A stretch of DNA of 61,284 bases from NCBI RefSeq assembly GCF_020687545.1, contig NZ_JAJEQX010000025.1:1-61284 (forward strand). The letters are read 5' to 3'. The position numbers and the translations under genes are program-made. Positions 54,601 to 61,284 of the stretch are shown here, in pieces. A model generated the notes under the pieces. That model was not told the origin of the DNA, searched no databases, and worked only from the letters and a program-made list of their open reading frames with translations. Position 1 is the stretch's first letter; every line of letters begins with the position of its first letter. This DNA comes from Ruminococcus turbiniformis (GTDB taxonomy: Bacteria; Bacillota; Clostridia; Lachnospirales; Lachnospiraceae).

Positions 54601-56003
54601 AGAATCCCTCCCTTCAGAAAGCCTACGGCCAGAAGCAGTACAGCAGAAACAATAATGGTCAAGAAAACGTCAGGAACAAAAGCCTGAACGACCCAGAGGG
54701 GAATTTTCAAAAATACCGGAACAGCCATCAGCAGGAAGACGGGTAAAAGAAAATGCAAGCCAATCAAAGAGTACACTCCCGGCAATTTGTTGCCGCGCAG
54801 TAGCAGTACGCGTTCCCGGTATTTGGAAAGTCGGCATAACGGAATGATTGCTATTGTCAGTACGGCCAACATAGTCAGGTTGAGCCAGAGATGGTTCAGG
54901 GTATACGTGCTGCCCGATATTTCATTTGGCGCATCCCCCAGGAGCATGAGCGCCACGCCCCACCCCAGCGAATCTATCATGGCGTTTGCTGCAAAATAAT
55001 CGTTTACATTGGCCGTAACAGCCATCGCAAGGCTGCTTTCCGGCAGCAGAAAGATGCAGGCGTTCCCGGTTTCGACAAGGCCGTTGTGCTGCAGAACCGG
55101 CTCAGAAAGAGGAGCCTCGATACGCGTCCACCCGTACCCGTACCAATAAGGGATGTCGCCATCCACATAGATGGTATCCCCATAAAACATCGTATCGATG
55201 CTGGATTCTGAAAGAATGCCGCTTCCTCTATTCAGATACATCTGTAGGTATTTCCCCAAGTCTTCTGTGGAGGATGAGATGTAACCGGCAGGGACGGTAA
55301 TCCAGTCATCCTTGGAGGAAGGATATTTGTGGCTTGTTTTGATGTTGAAGCCCCAATAGTTTGTATAGCCATCAATCAGACCATTTTTCTCGCTTTCGTC
55401 CTGCGTAGCGGCAGTATGGGAAAGCTGCAGCGGCTCGAAGAGATTCTTCGTTATGTAATCACTGTACGATTCACCACTGACAGCCTCGATTATTTCGCCA
55501 AGCAGGGAATAATTTACATTGGCGTAATGATGCACACCCTGCTCGTTCACGATCTTATAATTTTCTAAGGTCTGGTACTGGCCAAGACCGCTTGTATGAT
55601 TCAGCAGTTGACTCACTGAAATCCTGTCACCATCGGTTGCACCCGGCAGATATGCGGAGACAGGTGCATTCAGGTCAACTTTCCCCTGCTCAACCAGCTG
55701 CATGATGCAGACGGCGGTAAAGGATTTACTGACCGAACCCAGATAAAAGGGCGTTTCGCTGCTTTCGCAGTCTCCATAATTCCCGGAAAATAGTACCGCA
55801 TCTTTGTTTACAATCGTCACGGACATTCCGGGAATATGGGCATTGTCTACGGCGGATCGCAGATAGTCATCAATCTCACGGTAATCAACAGGATTTTTCT
55901 GGTATCCATCCTGAGCATAGACGGGCTGTGCTGCTATCAAAATACTCAGGCAGCAAAAAACACAGAAACACAAAAGTAATGCTATCGTTCGTTTCTTCAA
56001 CAT
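54546..56003 (-). CDS. Class C beta-lactamase-like serine hydrolase with membrane tail
   Basis: A 485-residue protein: signal peptide (1-30), a beta-lactamase/penicillin-binding-like domain (about 40-340) and three or four transmembrane helices at the C-terminus. The catalytic SxxK is in GSVSKSFTAV, the YxN motif in YANVNYSLLGE, and the third motif is HNG in LQHNGLVETG. Such proteins are usually D-Ala-D-Ala peptidases, esterases or peptide hydrolases on the outer face of the membrane, not resistance enzymes. It heads a short operon with the DUF3592 protein. Confidence 0.87.
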   Translation of the reverse strand: MLKKRTIALLLCFCVFCCLSILIAAQPVYAQDGYQKNPVDYREIDDYLRSAVDNAHIPGMSVTIVNKDAVLFSGNYGDCESSETPFYLGSVSKSFTAVCIMQLVEQGKVDLNAPVSAYLPGATDGDRISVSQLLNHTSGLGQYQTLENYKIVNEQGVHHYANVNYSLLGEIIEAVSGESYSDYITKNLFEPLQLSHTAATQDESEKNGLIDGYTNYWGFNIKTSHKYPSSKDDWITVPAGYISSSTEDLGKYLQMYLNRGSGILSESSIDTMFYGDTIYVDGDIPYWYGYGWTRIEAPLSEPVLQHNGLVETGNACIFLLPESSLAMAVTANVNDYFAANAMIDSLGWGVALMLLGDAPNEISGSTYTLNHLWLNLTMLAVLTIAIIPLCRLSKYRERVLLLRGNKLPGVYSLIGLHFLLPVFLLMAVPVFLKIPLWVVQAFVPDVFLTIIVSAVLLLAVGFLKGGILWAHKKTIRTREVSGGGH

Positions 56004-56104
56004 AAGCTATTATCGACCTTCTCCTATATTTAACATGTATCTGGCGTGAATTTAACAAATGGCCGTTCCCAGTACTCCTGAAAACGGCCTATTTGAGAAA
56101 GACT

Positions 56105-56284
56105 TTATTCTATTGATCCAACCACGGTGGTTTTCTTGAAAACCAGAATACCTTTAGAAGAAGGCATGATTGAGCAGGAGATCAGTTCAAACCCTTCCCG
56201 CTCCATTTTGTTGGCCGCCTCTTCCACTTTTGCGGCCATGTCTTTCACCTTGGGGGAATACTTTATTACCACTGTTTTGTACAT
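56105..56284 (-). CDS. Small DUF4177-like protein
   Basis: A 59-residue protein starting MYKTVVIKYSP and ending with the pattern MEREGFELISCSIMPSSKGILVFKK, close to the DUF4177 consensus (LNxxGxEGWELVSV...VFKR). Start at 56284 follows GGAGG at seven bases. A 63-residue frame on the opposite strand at 56127-56318 covers the same bases but lacks a ribosome site. It lies about 100 bases before the serine hydrolase and may be co-transcribed. Function unknown. Confidence 0.75.
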   Translation of the reverse strand: MYKTVVIKYSPKVKDMAAKVEEAANKMEREGFELISCSIMPSSKGILVFKKTTVVGSIE

Positions 56285-56562
56285 TGTATTTACCTCCGAT
56301 CTGCCCGGGAGCCTCTGAGGCGTGTTGATAATGTCTTAAGCCTTATAGGCATTTACAACTTGTATTGTACCAGAAAGGAAATAGCCTGGCAACTTATAAT
56401 TTCAAAGGCTTGTGTCCACACAAAATTCATATCCTCACCAGGAGAATATCTGTTTACCAAAAGTTTATCTGGGTTTTACTTTCAAATGGTGGCAATTTTG
56501 CCAAGTACAAAGGTATAATTATCTTGGATGATTATATGTACATCTGAGAGGAGGAGCAGTCA

Positions 56563-57351
56563 GTGGACAATTCAACGGCATTTTGGAACATTATATTCCC
56601 GACAATTTCCCCTTTTGCCATAATTATTGTATTCTTCCTGCTGTGGCGCATTATAAGGCGGCTGGAACAGCGAAAGTGGAAACCGATAACAGCCCGCGTT
56701 CTCCGTATTGAGAAAATCGACAAGAAAGATAGAGATGGCGTTTTAGAGCCGCGAAAATATAAACTGGATCTCGTATTCCAATGGCAGGGTGTAGACTGGC
56801 ACCGAAGCTGGATATTCCCTCGCATATATGATCTTCCAAAAGCGGGCGATATTCTCCAACTGCGCTACCATCCGCAGAAGGAGGATTTCCAACTCGTCAC
56901 GAGTCTGGCGGAGAAACAAAAAATCAGGCATGCTCGTCTGGTTTTGCTGCTGGTTATTGGCATAGTTATTTTTGTGCCGTCAGTGTTGTTTGGTTTGCTG
57001 CTCTTTCATTTGCCGCAGGAGCAACATGTCCTTTCCGAAAGCGCAGTATGGTTATTTTTTGCAGCGCCGCTTCTTGTTATATTCTTGGTCGTGCGTATCT
57101 ATGGAGCCCGCCGCACCCGCCGCAAAATCGAATCGGGAGAATTTCAGCCTATCGCTGCGCAAGTTCACGGATTCCGCAAAGACAGCGAGGGCGATGTTTA
57201 CGCATTCTGTCTCGTCAGAGTCAACGGTCAGGAAAAAGAAGTCACCCTGCCCATCGTCTATAGCAAGAATTATGAAGTCGGCCAATGGGTTACTCTTTAT
57301 TTAAATCCAGATAATGGTGAGATATACGCTTACCCTGACACACATAAATGA
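56563..57351 (+). CDS. DUF3592 membrane protein with duplicated domain
   Basis: A 262-residue protein with helices at about 8-30, 125-150 and 160-185. Two DUF3592-like segments, at about 45-115 (with GDILQLRYHPQ) and 200-260 (with GQWVTLYLNPD), look like copies of one unit. Start is a GTG at 56563 after GAGGAGGAG. It faces away from the operon that encodes the other DUF3592 protein. Function unknown. Confidence 0.75.
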   Translation: MDNSTAFWNIIFPTISPFAIIIVFFLLWRIIRRLEQRKWKPITARVLRIEKIDKKDRDGVLEPRKYKLDLVFQWQGVDWHRSWIFPRIYDLPKAGDILQLRYHPQKEDFQLVTSLAEKQKIRHARLVLLLVIGIVIFVPSVLFGLLLFHLPQEQHVLSESAVWLFFAAPLLVIFLVVRIYGARRTRRKIESGEFQPIAAQVHGFRKDSEGDVYAFCLVRVNGQEKEVTLPIVYSKNYEVGQWVTLYLNPDNGEIYAYPDTHK

Positions 57352-57484
57352 GCTGTTTCTTGCACTAATTTTACACAGGTTTCACCATGGCAGGATAGAA
57401 AAATAGAATACGTTTGAATATCATTAGTAAAATAAGATAATCATACAAGCCCTAATTCAAAGATATTTAAGAGGAAAAACTTGC

Positions 57485-58129
57485 ATGGATAATATGAAAA
57501 TAAGTGCCATTCTTTATTCAATAGTGGCAATTATATTTATCCTATGTGCGGCCACTGGAGGCAGTCCTGCGTTTTATGGGGTTGCGGCTGCCTTTATTGC
57601 TCTGGCGGCGGCATCATACCCTAAGAAAAACAAGAAAGATTGCGAGCAGACTGGAATTCCTGCAATCAGCTATAAAGATGAACCATCTCTTTCCAACATG
57701 CGAGTTATTATTTTCATCGGAGGATTATATGCGGGAGGTGTTAGAGGCCTCACAAAGACTTTACGGAACTTCCACCTGCGCGATAACCAGAAGCTGATTC
57801 TTGTCACAGTTGGTCTGGCCAATCCAAATGAGCAAGAAAATCGAGACAATATACGTGTTTCCCTGCAAAAGCAGTTATCTCCAGAAGTGTTTTACAAGAT
57901 CAAATTTTTTCATCTTCGTGGAAGGATTGACTATAACAAGCTCACTTTTGTATATAGTATGATGATGAAACTACGTTATCATTCTTTACGCAAGAAACCA
58001 CTCGAAACGTTGACATCGGAAGATCGCACGTTTATTAATACTTACGGAAAACAGGCGAGTTTTATTGATTTCAATGCTCTAAAACCGATCATCAAAGAAA
58101 TATATTTACCGGTCGAACGTGTTCCATAA
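57485..58129 (+). CDS. Membrane segment fused to C-terminal half of a flavodoxin
   Basis: A 214-residue protein. Residues 1-50 are a two-helix membrane segment. From about residue 70 the sequence matches the second half of small protoporphyrinogen-oxidase-like flavodoxins (VIIFIGGLYAGGVRGLTKTL, then LILVTVGLANPNEQENRDNI and FFHLRGRIDYNKLTF). The first half of a flavodoxin, with the T/SxTGxT loop that holds the FMN phosphate, is absent. It may be a fusion formed by deletion. FMN binding is doubtful. A terminator follows at 58107-58155. Confidence 0.65.
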   Translation: MDNMKISAILYSIVAIIFILCAATGGSPAFYGVAAAFIALAAASYPKKNKKDCEQTGIPAISYKDEPSLSNMRVIIFIGGLYAGGVRGLTKTLRNFHLRDNQKLILVTVGLANPNEQENRDNIRVSLQKQLSPEVFYKIKFFHLRGRIDYNKLTFVYSMMMKLRYHSLRKKPLETLTSEDRTFINTYGKQASFIDFNALKPIIKEIYLPVERVP

Positions 58130-58155
58130 AACATATCCGACCGGTATTGTTTTTC
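58107..58155 (+). terminator. Terminator after the flavodoxin-like gene
   Basis: A 9-bp stem TACCGGTCG / CGACCGGTA, with the stop codon of the gene in the loop, followed by TTGTTTTTC. Confidence 0.7.
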
Positions 58156-58562
58156 TACATTCTTTCCGGCGCATAAATCACCATCAGATCTATATACTTC
58201 TCATTGTCTCCCTGCTCTTCAAAATCATACCGGACAATATAGTTCCCGGATACTATAACCTCGGTAAGGATTGCTCAGGGTATACAGCTCTCCAGTAGTG
58301 AAGTTAATCAGGGAATAACGGGTGCTGGCAAGATATGCCTCATCTGACATAACTGCTCCGTCAGCGGTTCACAGTCCAGTCTGCCCGCATCCCCCAGATA
58401 AATCTTTACGTCGGATATTCCACGCTCCGGCCACGGATTGCACACGATAGAGCCATTGCCTCCTCCAAAAGAAGAGATACGTGTACCGGAACCGCCTTCT
58501 AGTGTAGTATCTTTTAAATAACTGGACTTTATATTCCGGCCATGATAGAATACATACATCAA
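58155..58562 (-). pseudogene. Frameshifted relic of an unknown gene
   Basis: The minus strand reads protein-like in three successive frames: first FGGGNGSIVCNPWPERGISDVKIYL-type sequence from an ATG near 58562, then SDEAYLASTRYSLINFTTGELYTL, then SGNYIVRYDFEEQGDNEKYID ending at TAG 58155-58157. At least two frameshifts (near 58350 and 58260) break it, and an IS630 element adjoins its 5' end. I do not recognise the family; the pieces look like an extracytoplasmic beta-rich protein. It explains most of the 58130-58582 gap. Confidence 0.55.
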
Positions 58563-59770
58563 ATGGTGGAGGTATCCTATCTATGGGAAGAAAATCAATC
58601 GTTATCAACCTCAGTGCTGAGGAGCGTGAATATCTTGAAACACAAACACGTGCCCGTACCATACAGGCTCAAACAGTAAACCGTGCCCGTATCCTGCTCT
58701 TGAAAGCGGAAGGCTGCCCCATTAATGAAATTGCGGATAAAGTCGGCATCAATCGCAAGAGTGTTATGCTCTGTTTGAACAAATATGCAGAAGGCGGTGT
58801 GGAAAACGCCTTATTCGATGCACCGGGTCGTGGCCGTAACGCAGAGATCACCGATGATGAAAAAGCATGGATCATCAATATTGCCTGTCAGAAACCGATT
58901 GATTTCGGTTACGCTGCTGAAACATGGACTTACGCAAAACTCACATCTCACATTAACAAAAATGCGGAAGCAGCTGGATTTACAAGACTTTCTACAATCC
59001 ATAAAAGCACCGTGCACAGCATACTGGACGAAGCTGAAATAAAACCCTTTCGGATCAAGTATTACTGTGAAAACCGTGACCCGGATTTTGAAAGTAAGAT
59101 GCATAATGTATTGTTAGTATATAAACAGCTTTCCATGCAGTTTGATAAAAATGGCCAGTTCATTCCCTGGGAGGAAGATAAACAGGCGATCCATATGCTT
59201 TCTTATGATGAAAAGCCTGGGATACAAGCGACTGCCACAACGTCTCCAGATCTTCTTCCGGATGAGAATCACAGTACAATCAGCAGGGATTATGAATATA
59301 AACGCCTTGGGACAGTGTCCCTGTTGGCAGGGATCGATCTGCAGACTGGAGAAGCCATCCCGCTAATCAGCGAAACTCATAACAGTAAAGACTCTATTGA
59401 ATTTTTGAAGGTGCTTGACAGCAAATATCCCAAAGGGGACAAAATACGACTTGTACTTGATAACCTGAAAGTACACACATCTGAGGTTACAAGAAAATAT
59501 CTTTCCACAGTACCCGGAAGGTTTGAATTTGTATTCACACCTAAACATGGCTCATGGCTGAATATGATTGAAGGTTTTTTCAGCAAAATGACAAAGCAGA
59601 TGCTTCGTGGAATACGAGTTAAAACGAAAGAAGAATTAAAAGAACGCATCTACAAGTATTTTGATGAGATCAACGAGGAACCGGTAATATTTCACTGGAA
59701 ATATAATCTTGATGACATAGATGTATCTGAAGAGGTTATTGTTGATACATTGTCGGCCAAAAAGTCCAGT
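58521..59770 (+). mobile_element. IS630-family insertion sequence
   Basis: A complete element of about 1250 bp. The ends ACTGGACTTT (58521-58530) and AAAGTCCAGT (59761-59770) are perfect 10-bp inverted repeats with further similarity inside (GGCC). Each is flanked by TA (58519-58520 and 59771-59772), the duplicated target typical of IS630/Tc1. It carries one transposase gene. Confidence 0.85.
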
Positions 59771-59773
59771 TAA
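58583..59773 (+). CDS. IS630-family transposase
   Basis: A 396-residue transposase with an N-terminal winged helix-turn-helix (GCPINEIADKVGINRKSVMLCL, about 37-58) and a DDE domain. The catalytic acids fit YDEKPG (first Asp), LVLDNLKVH (second Asp) and SWLNMIEGFFSK (Glu). The frame is intact, so the element may still move. The last codon lies just past the right inverted repeat end. ATG at 58583 is preceded by GGAGG. Confidence 0.92.
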   Translation: MGRKSIVINLSAEEREYLETQTRARTIQAQTVNRARILLLKAEGCPINEIADKVGINRKSVMLCLNKYAEGGVENALFDAPGRGRNAEITDDEKAWIINIACQKPIDFGYAAETWTYAKLTSHINKNAEAAGFTRLSTIHKSTVHSILDEAEIKPFRIKYYCENRDPDFESKMHNVLLVYKQLSMQFDKNGQFIPWEEDKQAIHMLSYDEKPGIQATATTSPDLLPDENHSTISRDYEYKRLGTVSLLAGIDLQTGEAIPLISETHNSKDSIEFLKVLDSKYPKGDKIRLVLDNLKVHTSEVTRKYLSTVPGRFEFVFTPKHGSWLNMIEGFFSKMTKQMLRGIRVKTKEELKERIYKYFDEINEEPVIFHWKYNLDDIDVSEEVIVDTLSAKKSS

Positions 59774-60050
59774 TTATCGAACGATGTACTAGTTCGTAGC
59801 TTGCCTTGCCAGACTGATAAGCCATAATGATCTTTTGTGTTTCCTCAGGAGTAAAAATCCTTTGGTATGGCTGCTGGAGATTTTCTACCTTCTTTTTATC
59901 ACAATAATAGTCTGAATTTTCTCTCTTGTCATTTTTTAGGTTTTGTGAGATAATACCAGTATCGGACGCAGATAGACGTCCGGCATGATTGGATAATTTG
60001 AACTCGAGAATCCTTTGGTAATTCTTCGAGGTGATTTCCATGAGTGCCAC
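59773..60050 (-). pseudogene. Relic of a site-specific recombinase C-terminus
   Basis: The minus-strand frame contains QRIFTPEETQKIIMAYQSGKASYEL, resembling the C-terminal helix-turn-helix of serine resolvases or invertases (aYxxGxSxyELA...). It is cut where the IS630 element begins and has no catalytic domain. The reading upstream (60050-59940) is less protein-like. Probably a fragment of an older mobile element. Confidence 0.4.
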
Positions 60051-60052
60051 TT

Positions 60053-60125
60053 GGAAACATAGCTCAGCTGGGAGAGCGCTCGCCTGACTAGCGGGAGGTC
60101 ATGGGTTCGAGCCCCGTTGTTTCCA
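60053..60125 (+). tRNA. tRNA, anticodon GAC (Val)
   Basis: A full 73-base cloverleaf: acceptor GGAAACA/TGTTTCC, D stem GCTC/GAGC, anticodon stem CTCGC/GCGGG, loop CTGACTA with anticodon GAC, variable AGGTC, T arm ATGGG-TTCGAGC-CCCGT, discriminator A. GAC reads Val. Position 37 is T where a purine is usual, and CCA is not encoded. It lies in the decayed accessory region, so it may be a functional but atypical or a degenerate tRNA. Confidence 0.8.
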
Positions 60126-60184
60126 TACGGCATAACGAAAAAGGGGGAGTCGGTTAATACCGAATTTTAACCCCTGATATGTAG

Positions 60185-60251
60185 GAAAGAGACAATCCCA
60201 GAGAATTCGGGGTTTTTTAGGAACCGAATTCTCTGGCGGACTGTCTCTTTC
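60185..60251. repeat. Long hairpin at the end of the IS1182-like element
   Basis: Outer arms GAAAGAGACA / TGTCTCTTTC and inner arms CAGAGAATTCGG / CCGAATTCTCTG enclose a T-rich loop. It lies about 65 bases after the transposase stop and probably includes the end of the insertion sequence and its terminator. Confidence 0.65.
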
Positions 60252-60315
60252 TTTTTATTCCTCGTATTTTAGGGCGCAAAATCCCCTGTTCTGGATTGCA
60301 AGAGCGCTCCATCGG

Positions 60316-61235
60316 TTAAGCGGCTTTCTGCTCCTTTTTCCCTTCGTATTTCTCAATTTCATGATGCAAGAACCGGTGGTATTTTAAGATGTTCCGGCCT
60401 ATTGCATACAGCATGAACTCTTTATACACTTTTTCCGCCGAACGGTAATTAAAACGCCGGAAGTTTTCGTTCTCTTTGATATCTCCAAAGTGCCCTTCTG
60501 TCTGGATCGATCGTGTCTGGCGTTTCAGGATCCCTTCTTCACTCTGGATATTCGCATTGGATTCCTCCCGCAGCGCTTCCCACCGTTCGTTGATCTTCAT
60601 GACTTTATTGCGGTCTGGATTCTTTTCCGCATTGTATCTGTAAAGACATTTGGATTTATGCTCACAGCCGCTGCAGTCCGCACAGCCGTATACTTCCACC
60701 GTCTGGGTATAGCCGTCCATCTCTTTGCTTTCCGTCCGGATATGGCGCAGTTCCCTTCCATCATGGCAGATGTAATAATGCTCATCTTCAAAGACAGCGT
60801 ATGTCATGTTGGTATACTTCCCGATGTCCTCTTTGTATGCCCGTGTCTTCCGCTTCTCATGGTCTTGAAGTTTGATGAAGCTTTTGATCTCATTCTCTTT
60901 CAGATACAGCAGGTTTTTCTCACTGCAGTAGCCGCTGTCTGCTGTCACCGCCTCCAATGTATCTCCAAACGCATTCCGGTGCTTTTCTAAAACTGGGATC
61001 AGCGTATGATAGTCTGTCCGGTCATCATATGGTCTTCTTTCATCCGCATGAATGTTGCTTCAAGGTCTGTTTTGGAATAGCTGTTACGGTCTTTCCCCAT
61101 GATCTCAAAACATTCCTTATATTCCATCAGGCGGGTCCCGCATTCTTCCAGTTCCTCGTAGAGCTCCTGGATTTCTGGTTTATGCTTTCCTTTCCCATAA
61201 ACGAATCCGATCCCTTCTCCTTCCGCGATCCGCAT
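60316..61235 (-). pseudogene. IS1182-family transposase, internally deleted
   Basis: Two frames of one transposase. The N-terminal frame (61235-60999) holds KTDLEATFMRMKEDHMM, then breaks. In another frame the sequence resumes at DYHTLIPVLEKHRNAFGD and continues into the frame 60957-60316, which has TADSGYCSEKN, CSGCEHKSKC and the terminal TEGHFGDIKENENFRRFNYR region. The usual stretch after EDHMxNGQLKPGYN, including part of the catalytic core, is missing, so the enzyme is inactive. The element continues past the window edge. Confidence 0.8.
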
Positions 61236-61284
61236 CAGATTCTTCTGCAGCTTCAGGATCTCAAGCGGGGAACAGTGATCAATC

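Noticed and set aside
56127..56318. 63-residue plus-strand frame
   Set aside because: The opposite strand encodes a better-supported 59-residue DUF4177-like protein with GGAGG.
59936..60133. 65-residue minus-strand frame with ARTHDLP-type sequence
   Set aside because: This is the familiar antisense translation of a tRNA gene (60053-60125).

Overview
The window looks like the chromosome of an anaerobic, spore-forming gut Clostridium of the Lachnospiraceae type. The evidence is a spoVT gene with a sigma-G-like promoter, the SCIFF peptide with its radical SAM maturase next to secDF and a TIGR04086 protein, the order recJ-rel-MBL hydrolase-hemZ-hisS-aspS, an SdpR/SdpI pair, and an ssrA tag ending ANDNYELAAA. 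The genus call is an inference from family content and was not searched.

Region 1 (about 190-23000, minus strand) is one very long exopolysaccharide operon of about 16 tightly packed, often overlapping genes, read from a well-formed promoter at 22996-23024. It encodes a nucleotidyltransferase, an SDR-PelD fusion with a degenerate GGDEF domain that keeps an RxxD c-di-GMP site, a PelE-like protein, a large GT-C-like membrane protein, a deacetylase-like DUF2194-type protein, PelF, PelG, a second glycosyltransferase, a DUF4874/DUF4832 protein, a GT2 enzyme fused to several Cna-B/SpaA-like domains, a PqqD-like protein, an S26-type peptidase, an HPr-kinase-like P-loop protein, an ABC exporter, another GT4 and a Wzx-type flippase. 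It therefore combines a Gram-positive Pel-type, c-di-GMP-controlled polysaccharide machine with a PqqD/kinase/peptidase/nucleotidyltransferase/exporter set of the kind seen around lasso peptides, but with no peptide precursor, cyclase or leader protease. This is the most unusual part of the window.

Region 2 (23000-26400, plus strand) has an sdpR-sdpI operon whose promoter is bracketed by two matching 24-bp palindromes, followed by a GH31 alpha-glucosidase.

Region 3 (26400-51400) is mostly housekeeping. On the minus strand: recJ, rel, a glyoxalase-II-like hydrolase, hemZ, hisS and aspS; then scfA, scfB and secDF; a TIGR04086 protein; spoVT; and a Na/Pi cotransporter with a tandem Pho-box-like array upstream. 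On the plus strand: pduL and an AEC transporter. On the minus strand again: an FtsX/ATPase ABC pair with a long periplasm-type coiled coil, a UMF1-type MFS protein and a zinc-dependent phospholipase C family protein.

Region 4 (51450-61284) starts with tmRNA (ssrA) and then becomes a patchwork accessory region. It holds a serine recombinase without its catalytic domain whose frame runs into the ssrA 3' end, a PH-like small protein, two DUF3592 proteins, a class C beta-lactamase-like serine hydrolase with a membrane tail, a 59-residue DUF4177-like protein, a membrane segment fused to half a flavodoxin, a frameshifted relic, a complete IS630-family element, a second recombinase relic, a tRNA and an IS1182-family transposase with an internal deletion. 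This is a degraded genomic island at ssrA.
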